Below, in pieces: positions 26,608 through 35,444 of a DNA stretch of 64,000 nt (the first letter of the stretch is position 1; each line of letters starts with the position of its first letter). This DNA is from Pontibacter burrus (lineage in GTDB: Bacteria > Bacteroidota > Bacteroidia > Cytophagales > Hymenobacteraceae), in assembly GCF_010686685.1 (NCBI RefSeq), contig NZ_JAAGWD010000008.1, forward strand, positions 1-64,000, given 5' to 3'. The translations under genes and the position numbers were made by a program. Under the pieces are notes generated by a model, which was not told the DNA's origin, ran no database searches, and was given only the letters and a program-made list of their open reading frames with translations.

Positions 26608-27567
26608 TTAAACCCCACTTTCCAGCACTTCTACCGGCGTTTTAGGCAGCGTACTAGTTTCTAGCGTTGGCTTACATTGCTCATTCAGATCTTCTGCTAT
26701 TTTCTGATTGGCCATTACAACTGCCCCCGGCGCACTGAATAGCATGAGCCAGGCTTCTTTCAACGAGCGGCAATGGCGTAGGTCTTTCCAGATGGCCACC
26801 CACTCATGAAAAACGAGGTACACCGGGTTGTAGGATTTAACAGGCGTTGTAAGCCCATAAACGGGCTTTTCGGTTTCTGCCTGAAAGGTGCCTAACATGC
26901 GATCCCAGATAATGAACGTGGAGCCATAGTTACGGTCTATGTAAGCTGCGTTGGAGCCGTGGTGCACCCTGTGATGCGATGGTGTAACAAAAATGTACTC
27001 AATTGGGGCGGGCATTTTACGAACCAGTTCTGTGTGCACAAAAAACTGGTACAACACCGCTACCTGGTGACAGACAAAAAACGTGAACGGATCGATGCCG
27101 AGAAGAGGAACTGGTATAAAGAAGACAAATTTGATCGGGTTGGTCCAGCCGGTGCGTAGCGAGATCAGGAAATTCATTTTCTCAGAGGAGTGATGTGTAA
27201 CGTGGGTAGCCCACCAGAATCGCTGTTCATGTGCAATCCGGTGTGCCCAATAACGGCAAAAATCCACAGCAACAAAACAGATCACAAACCCCCACCACGA
27301 ACGCGGAATAGCCCACGGCACATGGTTATAGACTACCATGGCAATAGCGAATAAAGCAACTTTAAGGGCCACTCCAATAACTGCATTTCCGGCGCCTATT
27401 GCCAGCGCCGCCATAGTATCTTTCCCGTCGTAATACGCTTTGTTCTTAAAATAACTAATCAGCCACTCTGCCAGTACCAGACCAACTATAATTGGTGCCA
27501 GGTAGGGCATTATTGTAAGGTCGTGCAGCTGCTCCAGGTCATCCAGCGTGTAAAGCTCCTTCTGCAT
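26608..27567 (-). CDS. Sterol desaturase / fatty acid hydroxylase family membrane protein
   Basis: 319 residues with several transmembrane helices (about 20-38, 53-83, 90-110 and 150-175). The di-iron histidine clusters are present: HRIAHE, HVTHHSSE and HHRVHHGS. Family members hydroxylate or desaturate lipids at membranes using O2. Substrate cannot be predicted; in bacteria options include carotenoids, sphingolipid-like lipids and ether lipids. The C-terminal about 40 residues are polar and lack family motifs. Transcribed alone, away from the small gene at 27691. Confidence 0.9.
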   Translation of the reverse strand: MQKELYTLDDLEQLHDLTIMPYLAPIIVGLVLAEWLISYFKNKAYYDGKDTMAALAIGAGNAVIGVALKVALFAIAMVVYNHVPWAIPRSWWGFVICFVAVDFCRYWAHRIAHEQRFWWATHVTHHSSEKMNFLISLRTGWTNPIKFVFFIPVPLLGIDPFTFFVCHQVAVLYQFFVHTELVRKMPAPIEYIFVTPSHHRVHHGSNAAYIDRNYGSTFIIWDRMLGTFQAETEKPVYGLTTPVKSYNPVYLVFHEWVAIWKDLRHCRSLKEAWLMLFSAPGAVVMANQKIAEDLNEQCKPTLETSTLPKTPVEVLESGV

Positions 27568-27690
27568 ATGTTAAAACTTTAATTCTATAAAAACGGTAAT
27601 ACTGCCTCAGAGTTAAAAAAAGGTGTTCTGCAGACACCTGTTTTCTAAAAAAGGTAGATTTATGTACCTTACAGCTGTAAATAAGATGCT

Positions 27691-27882
27691 ATGAGAATTC
27701 GTAAAAAAGTAAAAGCTGCCCTGCCAAACAGCGGCACACGCTATGCAGCCCTGGATGTTTTTGTAAAAGCCGCCGAAAAGGAGAACTGGACCGAAGAGGA
27801 AATTCAGTTTGTAATTAATGAAGTGGTAGAAGCCCAGGACGAAAAAGAAGGTTTCGAGATTTTAGGCGATTACATGCAATAA
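27691..27882 (+). CDS. Small hypothetical helical protein
   Basis: 63 residues, basic N-terminus ([12 protein letters not shown]) and acidic helical C-terminal part ([21 protein letters not shown], here split for reading). No signal peptide or membrane helix. No family recognised. The gene has a clean start and a hairpin terminator three bases after the stop, which supports it being real. Confidence 0.7.
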   Translation: MRIRKKVKAALPNSGTRYAALDVFVKAAEKENWTEEEIQFVINEVVEAQDEKEGFEILGDYMQ

Positions 27883-27884
27883 AA

Positions 27885-27903
27885 AAGCGGGTTCTACCCG
27901 CTT
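27885..27903. terminator. Short terminator hairpin
   Basis: An 8-bp stem (AAGCGGGT / ACCCGCTT) with a 3-nt loop between the convergent small gene and the HD-domain gene; the A-run on its left suits the minus-strand transcript. Confidence 0.7.
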
Positions 27904-27914
27904 CTGTTACATTC

Positions 27915-28520
27915 TTACACCTGCGCCCCGGCCTGTGGTTGCAGCTTTAGTTCATGCTGGTGTTGCTGCAGCACCTGTATGATAAACGCAATATGCTCGT
28001 TCAGGTCAACACCAAGTAGTTCGCAGCCAATGCGTACCTGTTCACGGTCTACAGATGCGGCAAAGTTTTTATTTCCCAGCTTTTTAGTCACAGATTTTGG
28101 TTCCAGCCCCTCCAGGCGCTGCGGCCTTACCTGCGCGCAGGCAACTATAAATCCGGTCAGCTCATCGCATGCAAGCAGGGCTTTGTCCAGCATAGTGTTG
28201 TAAGGTACTCCCCAATGTGTGTAGTGCGCCGAAATAGCATGGGCTATCTCTTCTTCGCCCAGCTCGCGCAATTTTTCAACTATAATATTAGGGTGATGTT
28301 CGGGGTAGAGTTGGTAGTCGGCGTCGTGCAGCAGGCCTGTTATAGCCCATTTTTCTGTGTCCTGGTTAAGCTTGCCGGCGTAAGCTTCCATTACAAGCTC
28401 TACGGTACGGGCGTGGCGCAGTAAACTCTCACTGGTGGTTAACTGGTGTAATAAATGGCGGGCTTCTTCTCTAGTCATAGCTATAGTTGGTTTCTCAACC
28501 AAATTAGCTTTTTTATTCAT
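27915..28520 (-). CDS. HD-domain hydrolase
   Basis: 201 residues. The HD metal-binding pattern is visible: His36, His65-Asp66 in GLLHDADY, and Asp119 in LLACDELTG. Known members hydrolyse phosphoesters of nucleotides or nucleic acids. The second half LDKALLACDELTGFI and SVTKKLGNKNFAASV is typical of a conserved HD subfamily of unknown substrate found in many bacteria. An alternative start is Met15 (28478). Confidence 0.88.
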   Translation of the reverse strand: MNKKANLVEKPTIAMTREEARHLLHQLTTSESLLRHARTVELVMEAYAGKLNQDTEKWAITGLLHDADYQLYPEHHPNIIVEKLRELGEEEIAHAISAHYTHWGVPYNTMLDKALLACDELTGFIVACAQVRPQRLEGLEPKSVTKKLGNKNFAASVDREQVRIGCELLGVDLNEHIAFIIQVLQQHQHELKLQPQAGAQV

Positions 28521-28562
28521 CCCGTCAAACTGGATTTTGGCCCTGATGTAGCAGCAAATTGG

Positions 28563-29066
28563 TTATTCCAGTTTCGCTATCTGCACATTATCCCAGAAGC
28601 CCATAATGTTGTCTTTACGGCCAACCAGGATGTCTACCTGTTTCCGGAAACGCCGGTTCATGACATCCCGAACAATATAAAGGCCATCTAAATCTTCCGA
28701 AATACCGGTTATCCATAAAGAGTCGCCATAAGCCAGGTCGCCTCCCCAACGGGTGTGTAGGTCCCGCGATACAGCTATCCAGCGGTGTTTTCCAGGATCT
28801 TTACGGTTAATTCTGGAGCCATCGGCAGTTATAAAAGGGGTGTTATCAGTTTGCCCGGGCTCGGGAAAGTATACAGATGCTGAAACCTGGATGGTGAGAT
28901 CTTCTGTATAGACGGCTTCTGCTTCTTCTTCAAGCGACAGAGGTTTCCATTCGCTATAGTCGATTTCAGCTTCAGGGACGGACGGTTCGTTGTTTAGTAA
29001 CGAGAACTCTTCGGCAACAGCTACAAAGATAGAGATGACAGCCGCAAGTATTTTGTACCTAATCAT
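28563..29066 (-). CDS. 3D-domain protein, probable cell-wall associated
   Basis: 167 residues with a short hydrophobic N-terminus that may act as a signal or anchor. The C-terminal half carries the 3D (three-aspartate) domain: PFITADGSRIN, RWIAVSRDLH, YGDSLWITG and GLYIVRDVMNRR then QVDILVG. This double-psi barrel domain occurs in MltA-like lytic enzymes and Rpf/YabE-type proteins that act on peptidoglycan. The Asp residues of the domain are present. Catalysis by the lone domain is not proven. Confidence 0.82.
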   Translation of the reverse strand: MIRYKILAAVISIFVAVAEEFSLLNNEPSVPEAEIDYSEWKPLSLEEEAEAVYTEDLTIQVSASVYFPEPGQTDNTPFITADGSRINRKDPGKHRWIAVSRDLHTRWGGDLAYGDSLWITGISEDLDGLYIVRDVMNRRFRKQVDILVGRKDNIMGFWDNVQIAKLE

Positions 29067-29386
29067 GCGTAATCCTTTAAGTGAAACATCGATTTGGCAA
29101 CAATAAACCGCTTAAACGATGGTTTTACGCTTAGGTTATACAATATTAGCTTGAATACTATAAAAATAAAGATTTTTTATATAATTTTTTACATGCAAAT
29201 TTTCAGATATAGACACACTAAACTTATACTACTATATATAGTATAAACACAATTAATAAGCCGATTTTACAGCATTTTATGCCCTTTATTTGTGCGGTTA
29301 AAAACAATCGGATAAGCTTCCGAAAAGGTGAGCTAGAGCTTTAGCTTGGGAGCTATAGTTTGGTAGCTATAGTTGATCAACTATAG
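29067..29386. other. Gene-free A/T-rich stretch ending in a motif cluster
   Basis: No gene seen. Positions 29150-29260 are very A/T-rich (runs such as TATATAATTTTTT), likely the promoter of the 3D-domain gene, which is read leftwards. At 29351-29388 there are three tandem copies of the CTATAGTT motif, ending at the stop codon of the TVP38 gene. Confidence 0.6.
29367..29386. repeat. Perfect 20-bp palindrome made of two motif arms
   Basis: CTATAGTTGATCAACTATAG is its own reverse complement, centred on GATC. It is the right part of a cluster with another copy at 29351-29360. It directly abuts the TAA stop (29387-29389) of the minus-strand TVP38 gene and could form a hairpin in that transcript. 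Confidence 0.85.
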
Positions 29387-30112
29387 TTACCTTTTCTTTC
29401 TGACATATTTATCATAAACCACATAGCCGATAAACAACGCCAGGCTGACAACCGAAACCCAGATCAGGCCACTTTTCAGGCGGTCGTTGTTCTCGCCCAA
29501 CCAAGCCAGCAGCACGGTAAGCGGCGCTATACCTGCAAACGTTGCAAATATAAACGGCCAGTAACGCATGGTAGCAAAACCAGCCACAAAGCTTACCGCG
29601 TCGTTCGACAGGAAGGGCGATATGCGAGCAATGATAATAGCCCACAAACCATACCTGTCCATAAAATCAGTAACCTTTCGCTGGGTTTTATTGCCGATAA
29701 GTTTACTGACGCCAGCCTCTCCTACCGACTTACCTATCATGTACCCGACTGTTGAGGCAACCAGCACTGCTACCACCGCAATCACAGATCCCCAAACAGG
29801 CCCATAGGCGAGAATGGCTACCAGCATCAGCAATACCACATTAATTACCAGCAAAAACATCTGGGCAACCATCGCCAGTATTATAAAAAATGGCCCCCAG
29901 AAGCCGAACTGGTTCACCCATTCTGATATTCTGTCCTTATCACCACTCAGGAGCACATCCCAGCCCTCCTGCATGAATTGCTTGAACCCCGGAAAAATGA
30001 AATAGGACAAGATAAGGCCACCTATAATGATCCCGGTCAGGATCAATGGCCATTTGCTTTGCTTTTCTGAATCTGTATGTTGATGTGTTTTATTTTGCTC
30101 GTCTGCTATCAT
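29387..30112 (-). CDS. TVP38/TMEM64 (DedA-related) membrane protein
   Basis: 241 residues with about six hydrophobic segments. Family motifs include FGFWGPFFIILAMVAQM, YMIGKSVGE and the conserved RISPFLSNDAVSFVAG segment. Members are integral inner-membrane proteins of the VTT superfamily, implicated in lipid transport/scrambling. The N-terminus (first about 22 residues) is polar. The start overlaps the end of the rhomboid gene by 23 bp, so the two form an operon. Confidence 0.9.
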   Translation of the reverse strand: MIADEQNKTHQHTDSEKQSKWPLILTGIIIGGLILSYFIFPGFKQFMQEGWDVLLSGDKDRISEWVNQFGFWGPFFIILAMVAQMFLLVINVVLLMLVAILAYGPVWGSVIAVVAVLVASTVGYMIGKSVGEAGVSKLIGNKTQRKVTDFMDRYGLWAIIIARISPFLSNDAVSFVAGFATMRYWPFIFATFAGIAPLTVLLAWLGENNDRLKSGLIWVSVVSLALFIGYVVYDKYVRKKR

Positions 30113-30941
30113 ACGGCTGTGGGGGTGTTTTTTTAGAGTTTAAAGACGCAGTATACCCGGACTTGGTTGGCGCTGAACCCGGAAAACTGTCCTGTGTAAT
30201 GGTATAATTAATTTCGCCTGGAGAATGCTTATCCTGCTGAACGGTATAGTTTACTGTATAGTGTAAGTAATAAGGAATAAAGGTACTGCTCATGTGGCGC
30301 TGCGTTACCGATGCCTGTACCAGTGTTTTATCAACTCCATCAGAAGCCGGCTTAGCAGTTTTGCCATAGATCAGCGCTGCAACCAAGCCAGCAACCAGCC
30401 CCGCCAGGTGCCCTTCCCACGATACCCGCTCCTCTTCAGGAAACAAGCCGTAAAACAAGCCACTGTACAGAAACAGCACGGCAAAAGCTATCGCCAGTGA
30501 GCCACGGTCTCTGTCAAAAACACCTCTGAACAACAGGAAGCCTGCCATACCATACACCACGCCGCTTGCTCCGATGTGGTAAGCGTGCCGCCCAATAAAC
30601 CAGGTAAGCAGGCCACTCAGGATATATACCAGTACCAGCACACGTACGCCTCTCCATTGGTGCAGAAACAGGATCAGGCCTGAAAGCATCAGCAACGGAA
30701 ACGTGTTTGAAAGCAAGTGCTTTAAGTCGGCATGGATCAGCGGGCTTAGAAAAACGCCAACCAGACCCAGAAAGCTGCGAGGCATAATACCCAGCCATGC
30801 CAGGTCGGCTCCAGTTAAATAGGCGAGCGCGTGTATAAGCCAAATGAGCGCAATAAACAGCAAACCCGGCAAAAAACTATAGGCAAACCGATTACTATCG
30901 GATTGGTTCAGATGAGATAGGTTTTGCTGGCCAGTGCTCAT
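30090..30941 (-). CDS. Rhomboid-family intramembrane serine protease
   Basis: 283 residues. The six-helix rhomboid core spans about residues 20-193, with the catalytic Ser126 in IGASGVVYGM and His178 in WEGHLAGL; the HADLKHLLSN segment near 70 is also typical. The C-terminal about 90 residues are polar and outside the core. Such enzymes cleave transmembrane substrates. Substrate unknown. First gene of a two-gene operon with TVP38. Confidence 0.92.
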   Translation of the reverse strand: MSTGQQNLSHLNQSDSNRFAYSFLPGLLFIALIWLIHALAYLTGADLAWLGIMPRSFLGLVGVFLSPLIHADLKHLLSNTFPLLMLSGLILFLHQWRGVRVLVLVYILSGLLTWFIGRHAYHIGASGVVYGMAGFLLFRGVFDRDRGSLAIAFAVLFLYSGLFYGLFPEEERVSWEGHLAGLVAGLVAALIYGKTAKPASDGVDKTLVQASVTQRHMSSTFIPYYLHYTVNYTVQQDKHSPGEINYTITQDSFPGSAPTKSGYTASLNSKKTPPQPYDSRRAK

Positions 30942-31101
30942 TGCTATAGTTTATTCGTAATAAAGTAGCTGAAAAATGCTATCCTAAACTATAGGATGCG
31001 TGGTAAAGATGCCACTTTATAAGATTTGTTCAATTAAAACGCCATATCACTTATAACTTAATTGCTTATAAAAAGTAAGTACAGGTGTGTTCTACGAAAT
31101 T

Positions 31102-32925
31102 ATGCGTCGCATATACTATCACCCGCTGCTTATAGTTTGCCTGTCAGCCATACTGCTCTGCTTGCTCTCTGGTTGCGAAGGTACCGATACGCGCCGCCAC
31201 AATACGCACGATGATTTTCATCCGCAGGAGCATGAGCCATATGTGCGCCCATCAAGCCTGATCGAAGCATTGGAAAACCCGACTTCGCAATGGGTGGATT
31301 CCGTATTTAATACCCTGACACCGGAGCAGCGCATAGCCCAGTTAATGGTAGTGGAAGCATTTTCCGACAAAGGCCCCAAATACGAAGCCGATGTAATGCG
31401 CCTGATCAAAAAGTACCAGGTAGGTGGCATCATCTTTTTCCAGGGTGGGCCGGTACGCCAGGCTAAACTTACCAATAAATACCAGGCCGCAGCCAATGTT
31501 CCGTTGTTGATTGCCATGGACGCCGAAACTGGCGTAGGTATGCGTCTCGACAGTACGGTGCAATATCCTTATCAGCAGATGCTGGGCGCGATAGAAGATA
31601 ACGGGCTAATTTACAAAATGGGAGCCGAAGTGGCTGATGAATTTAAACGGCTGGGCATGCACGTAAACTTTGCGCCGGTTGCCGATATAAATAACAATGC
31701 AGCTAACCCTATTATCGGGTACAGAGCGTTTGGCGAAGATCGCCTGGATGTGACAGCCAAGAGCCTGGCTTACATGCAGGGCATGCAGGAAAACGGCATA
31801 CTAGCTACGGCAAAACACTTCCCGGGCCACGGCGATACCGACATCGACTCGCACTACGACCTGCCGATCATCCCCTACTCCCGCCATCGTCTGGATTCGC
31901 TGGAGCTTTACCCTTTTAAGGAGCTGATAAAATATGGCGTGGGCAGTATTATGGTAGCGCACATGCATATCCCGAAACTCGACTCGTCCAGATACCTGCC
32001 TTCTACGCTTTCCAGACCTATAGTTACCGGCTTGCTGAAAGAGAAACTGCAGTTTAAAGGACTGATTTTTACCGATGCCATGGTAATGAAAGGTGTGACC
32101 AAATATTTTAAACCCGGCGAGGCAGAAGTACGCGCCCTGATGGCCGGAAACGATATTTTGGAACGGTTGAACAGTGTGCCAAAAGCAATTGACGCAATTA
32201 AAGCAGCCATACAGCAGGGTTACCTTACCCAGGAAGAAATTGACCTGAAATGCAAGCGGGTATTGGCGGCAAAGCAATGGCTGGGGCTTGATAACTATAA
32301 ACCCATCGACCTGCATAACCTGTATGAAGACCTGAATCCGCCCATCTCCGATAGTACCAACAGAGTGCTAGCCGAGGCTGCCATAACAATGCTGCAGAAC
32401 AAAAAACGCCTGTTACCCCTTAAACCAAAGCGAAAAGAGCGTATTGCTACCGTATCTGTGGGCGCAGTAAGACCAACCGCATTTCAGCGGGAGATTGCAA
32501 AACATGCAAAAACCACAGCCTACGTGATATCGCGCAAAGCCAATAAAAAGGACGTAGAGAAGCTGAAAAAGCAACTTCGAAAGTATGATGTAGTATTGCT
32601 CAGCCTCTATGGCCCAAGCATGAGTCCCAGCAATAAACTGGGTTACTCCGATGCTTCTACCGCACTGGTGCAGGACATTATCCGGAGCAAGAAAACAGTT
32701 ACTGTACTGTTCGATAACGCCTATGCCCTGAACCAGTTTCCCGGAATTGAGCACAGTCGGGCACTACTGGTTGGGTATCAACCTTTATTCCATGCCCAAA
32801 TTGCTACAGCTCACGTTGTGCTGGGTAAGTTACAGCCACGCGGGCGGCTGCCAGTTACTGTAAACGAGCATTTTGGCTACGGAGATGGTATCCGGAAAGA
32901 TAAACCCATGATCGCAACACGGTAA
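31102..32925 (+). CDS. GH3 family glycosidase lipoprotein (beta-N-acetylhexosaminidase type)
   Basis: About 607 residues from the ATG at 31102, giving a lipoprotein signal (MRRIYYHPLL ... LLSGC); a GTG five codons earlier also is in frame. The N-terminal TIM barrel holds the GH3 signatures: LLIAMDAETGVGMR, KHFPGHGDTDIDSHYDLP (catalytic His motif of NagZ-like enzymes) and the nucleophile motif FTDAM. A second alpha/beta domain follows (about 400-607). The expected reaction is removal of terminal GlcNAc, for example in peptidoglycan recycling. Many Bacteroidota homologues are fused to a serine-hydrolase domain; that domain is absent here. Confidence 0.92.
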   Translation: MRRIYYHPLLIVCLSAILLCLLSGCEGTDTRRHNTHDDFHPQEHEPYVRPSSLIEALENPTSQWVDSVFNTLTPEQRIAQLMVVEAFSDKGPKYEADVMRLIKKYQVGGIIFFQGGPVRQAKLTNKYQAAANVPLLIAMDAETGVGMRLDSTVQYPYQQMLGAIEDNGLIYKMGAEVADEFKRLGMHVNFAPVADINNNAANPIIGYRAFGEDRLDVTAKSLAYMQGMQENGILATAKHFPGHGDTDIDSHYDLPIIPYSRHRLDSLELYPFKELIKYGVGSIMVAHMHIPKLDSSRYLPSTLSRPIVTGLLKEKLQFKGLIFTDAMVMKGVTKYFKPGEAEVRALMAGNDILERLNSVPKAIDAIKAAIQQGYLTQEEIDLKCKRVLAAKQWLGLDNYKPIDLHNLYEDLNPPISDSTNRVLAEAAITMLQNKKRLLPLKPKRKERIATVSVGAVRPTAFQREIAKHAKTTAYVISRKANKKDVEKLKKQLRKYDVVLLSLYGPSMSPSNKLGYSDASTALVQDIIRSKKTVTVLFDNAYALNQFPGIEHSRALLVGYQPLFHAQIATAHVVLGKLQPRGRLPVTVNEHFGYGDGIRKDKPMIATR

Positions 32926-32992
32926 AATATCTTGCACGCATTTATTTGCGTAGGTAAGGCTGTAACAAAACTGCTCCCCGAGCAACAACACA

Positions 32993-33718
32993 ATGAAACG
33001 AACATCTAGAATGATACCCCTGCTGGCAGCTGCTATAGTTTGCACAACCCTGCCGGCCTGCGAACGCACACGCAACGTAGAGGAAACTGATACAGTAACA
33101 GTAACGGAGGATAGTACACGGGACCGGGATAGAGACACAACTATAGTTGCCCGTACTGGCGAAACTGCCGAGCAGAAACTGGAAAGACTCCGCTCCTGGA
33201 TGAATGAAAAGGCAGACCGCGCCGATACCTCCATCCGCAAAGAATGGCCTAAAACACGCGAAGAACTGCGCCGCATCAACTCTGATCTGGAGCGTAATAT
33301 CGACAGCCTTTCAGCAGATTCGAAAGAAGAATACAGGCAGCTGAGAGCACGCTACCAGCAATGGGAAGAGCGGCAGGAACGACGTCAGAACCAGCCTTTG
33401 GACCCTGCAAAACTACGCACCTGGGAAGACCAGCTTTTGCGCGAGTACAAAGACATCAGCAACATAAAACCTGCAAATATGCGCGAGGCATACCTCACCT
33501 TTATGGGAACCGTACGCACCAAGCACCGCAACTGGACCCAGAACGACTGGGATTATGTAGATTATGTTTACAGTACCCTGAATGACAGACGGGGTCAGGT
33601 AGAAACACAGCTAGGCACAGCGGATAAACTAAAGATTCGCACCCTGCAAGCCGAATACCTGGCGCTGGAAGGCGCTGCAGACACACGCAGCCTGGTGAAA
33701 GGCGTAGATGGAAACTAA
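32993..33718 (+). CDS. Lipoprotein with coiled-coil region, unknown function
   Basis: 241 residues with a lipoprotein signal (lipobox LPAC, Cys near 23). After a Thr/Asp-rich spacer, residues about 57-145 are charged and predicted to form helices with coiled-coil character (Glu/Arg-rich, for example YQQWEERQERRQNQ). No recognised domain. The stop codon TAA (33716-33718) starts the motif half-site AACTATA that begins the terminator stem. Confidence 0.75.
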   Translation: MKRTSRMIPLLAAAIVCTTLPACERTRNVEETDTVTVTEDSTRDRDRDTTIVARTGETAEQKLERLRSWMNEKADRADTSIRKEWPKTREELRRINSDLERNIDSLSADSKEEYRQLRARYQQWEERQERRQNQPLDPAKLRTWEDQLLREYKDISNIKPANMREAYLTFMGTVRTKHRNWTQNDWDYVDYVYSTLNDRRGQVETQLGTADKLKIRTLQAEYLALEGAADTRSLVKGVDGN

Positions 33719-33764
33719 CTATAAAACAAAGGCCGGTGTGAATACCGGCCTTTGTTTTATAGTT
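33717..33764. terminator. Terminator with 21-bp perfect stem capped by motif half-sites
   Basis: The left arm (33717-33737) begins AACTATAAAAC and the right arm (33744-33764) ends GTTTTATAGTT; the arms are exact reverse complements with a 6-nt loop. The core (CAAAGGCCGGT) is a classic terminator, but the stem extends outward so that AACTATA pairs with TATAGTT. It serves both the lipoprotein gene and the convergent Nudix gene. Confidence 0.9.
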
Positions 33765-33765
33765 G

Positions 33766-34305
33766 CTATTTCTTGCGGAGTTGCAGCCATTGCTGGGCTA
33801 TAATTGTTTTGGCATCAGGTGTTACCAGTTTCAGCAGATCGGCCTCGCTCAGTTCAACTACCTCAATCTTTTCATGCTCATCGGCTTTGCCACCCCCGTT
33901 GCTATGTTGTTTACTTACTTCGGCAAAATACAGCAGTACCCTCTCTGTAGTACCTCCCGGCGACGAATAAAAAGTATACAGGTGCTCCAACTGATCTACG
34001 TGGTAACCTATTTCTTCTTCAATTTCACGTTTTATGCTCACTTCCGGGTCTTCGCCTGCATCCACTATCCCGGCCACCACTTCCACCAGTTCCGATTCAG
34101 AACCTATCCGGAATTGTTTGGTCAGGATGTAGCTGTCTTTTTGCGTGTCGTGCACAAGGGCGGCTACGGCAGTGCCTCTGTCAAACTGTTCGCGTGTTAA
34201 GGTGTGTCCATCCTGCTCTACGGTTAATTCATACATCTTAAAATAACCGTCATATACTTTTCTTCTGGATTTTACTTCCATGTTGTATTGGCTGCTTTGC
34301 AGCAT
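33766..34305 (-). CDS. Nudix hydrolase (ADP-sugar / GDP-mannose pyrophosphatase type)
   Basis: 179 residues. The Nudix box is intact: G-IVDAG-E-DPEVSIK-RE-IEEE-IGY. The upstream region KQFRIGSESELVEVVAG and downstream YTFYSSPGGTTERVLLYFAEV are typical of the NudK/ADP-ribose pyrophosphatase group, which cleave nucleoside diphosphate sugars. Start could also be Met9 (34281). It ends 1 bp from the shared terminator. Confidence 0.9.
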   Translation of the reverse strand: MLQSSQYNMEVKSRRKVYDGYFKMYELTVEQDGHTLTREQFDRGTAVAALVHDTQKDSYILTKQFRIGSESELVEVVAGIVDAGEDPEVSIKREIEEEIGYHVDQLEHLYTFYSSPGGTTERVLLYFAEVSKQHSNGGGKADEHEKIEVVELSEADLLKLVTPDAKTIIAQQWLQLRKK

Positions 34306-34325
34306 TAAGGGTGATTTGGGTTAAA

Positions 34326-35351
34326 CTATAGTTCGTTGTTGCGTGCGGCAGCCTTTTGCGTTCGCTCTGTTAAGCCAGACATGGATAACGGCGTTTCGCT
34401 TTCATAGCCTTTTGCCCTGTTTTTGCCAATACCGCCTTCCCCAGGCAGCATGCTGTTCACTACCGAGAAAACGGATGTCATCAGCCCCGGCGACAGGTTG
34501 TGCAGGTACTCGGCAACTATAGCTGGCAAGGTAGTGGTTACTTCGGCATCGCCATAGCGTAGGGCATCTAAAATTTCTGCAGCGGTTGCTTCAGCACTGT
34601 TCGAGGTCAGCGGGCTCGAGTCCATTATCTTGAAAAGGGTGTATTCTTTTTTGTGCTGCCCCTTCAGAATGGCATGGCGTGGGCTGCCGGTTCGCATTAA
34701 ACCGGGTGTGGCTGTAGTTACCACAATGTTATACTGCGCTAGTTCAGCACGCAGCCCCTCTGATAAGCCAACCAAGGCAAATTTGCTGGCACTATAGGGC
34801 ACCAGGTGCGGCACGCTTATCTTTCCGCCTATAGATGAAATATTCAGAATACGTCCTTGCTTCCGGGCTTTCATGGCAGGCAGAACTGCAAGTGTGGTAT
34901 ATATAGGTCCCCAGTAGTGCGTGTTAATGGCTTCTTCAAAATCCTGAACTGTCATTTCAGTTACAGGTCCGGCATGGATAACACCGGCATTGTTGATCAG
35001 TACATCAATCGGCCCGAACTCATTCTGCACATTCTCGATCATGCTGTTTACCTGGTCCTGCACTGTTACATCGCATTTCAGTACCAGCACATCGGCACCG
35101 TTTCCTGCCAGCTCCATGCGTGCGTTTTCCAGTTCGGTTTCATCGCGGGAGCAAAGTACCAACCGGGCACCTTCTTTGGCCAGTTTGCGGGCCATAACCA
35201 GCCCTAACCCGCGGGAGCCACCTGTTATCAATACAACCTTTCCCTCAAAATCGTAAGCAGTCAGGTTGCGGTAAATGGCACGCGCTGCCAGTACTAATCC
35301 GGCACCTGCTGCCAGCCACCATAGTTTGTTGTTTTTCTGTTCTGTCTTCAT
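34326..35351 (-). CDS. SDR-family oxidoreductase with N-terminal hydrophobic anchor
   Basis: 341 residues. Residues about 11-26 (WWLAAGAGLVLAARAI) form a likely membrane anchor. The Rossmann motif TGGSRGLG is at 43-50, NNAG at 120-123, catalytic Ser173, Tyr186 and Lys190 (YSASK). This is a complete NAD(P)H-dependent short-chain dehydrogenase; substrate unknown. The reading frame ends GAA-CTA-TAG, so the TAG stop codon is supplied by an exact AACTATAGTT (34324-34333). Confidence 0.92.
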   Translation of the reverse strand: MKTEQKNNKLWWLAAGAGLVLAARAIYRNLTAYDFEGKVVLITGGSRGLGLVMARKLAKEGARLVLCSRDETELENARMELAGNGADVLVLKCDVTVQDQVNSMIENVQNEFGPIDVLINNAGVIHAGPVTEMTVQDFEEAINTHYWGPIYTTLAVLPAMKARKQGRILNISSIGGKISVPHLVPYSASKFALVGLSEGLRAELAQYNIVVTTATPGLMRTGSPRHAILKGQHKKEYTLFKIMDSSPLTSNSAEATAAEILDALRYGDAEVTTTLPAIVAEYLHNLSPGLMTSVFSVVNSMLPGEGGIGKNRAKGYESETPLSMSGLTERTQKAAARNNEL

Positions 35352-35444
35352 CGTTATCCTGTGTTGAGTAAGTGCACCTATAGTTGGTAAAACATACTAA
35401 CACTACGGCGACAACCAGCACTTGTTAACTATAGTTACAATAGC

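Noticed and set aside
23906-29386. Motif pairs as inverted ends of an insertion sequence
   Set aside because: No transposase or target duplications, and the copies are far too many and too evenly spread.
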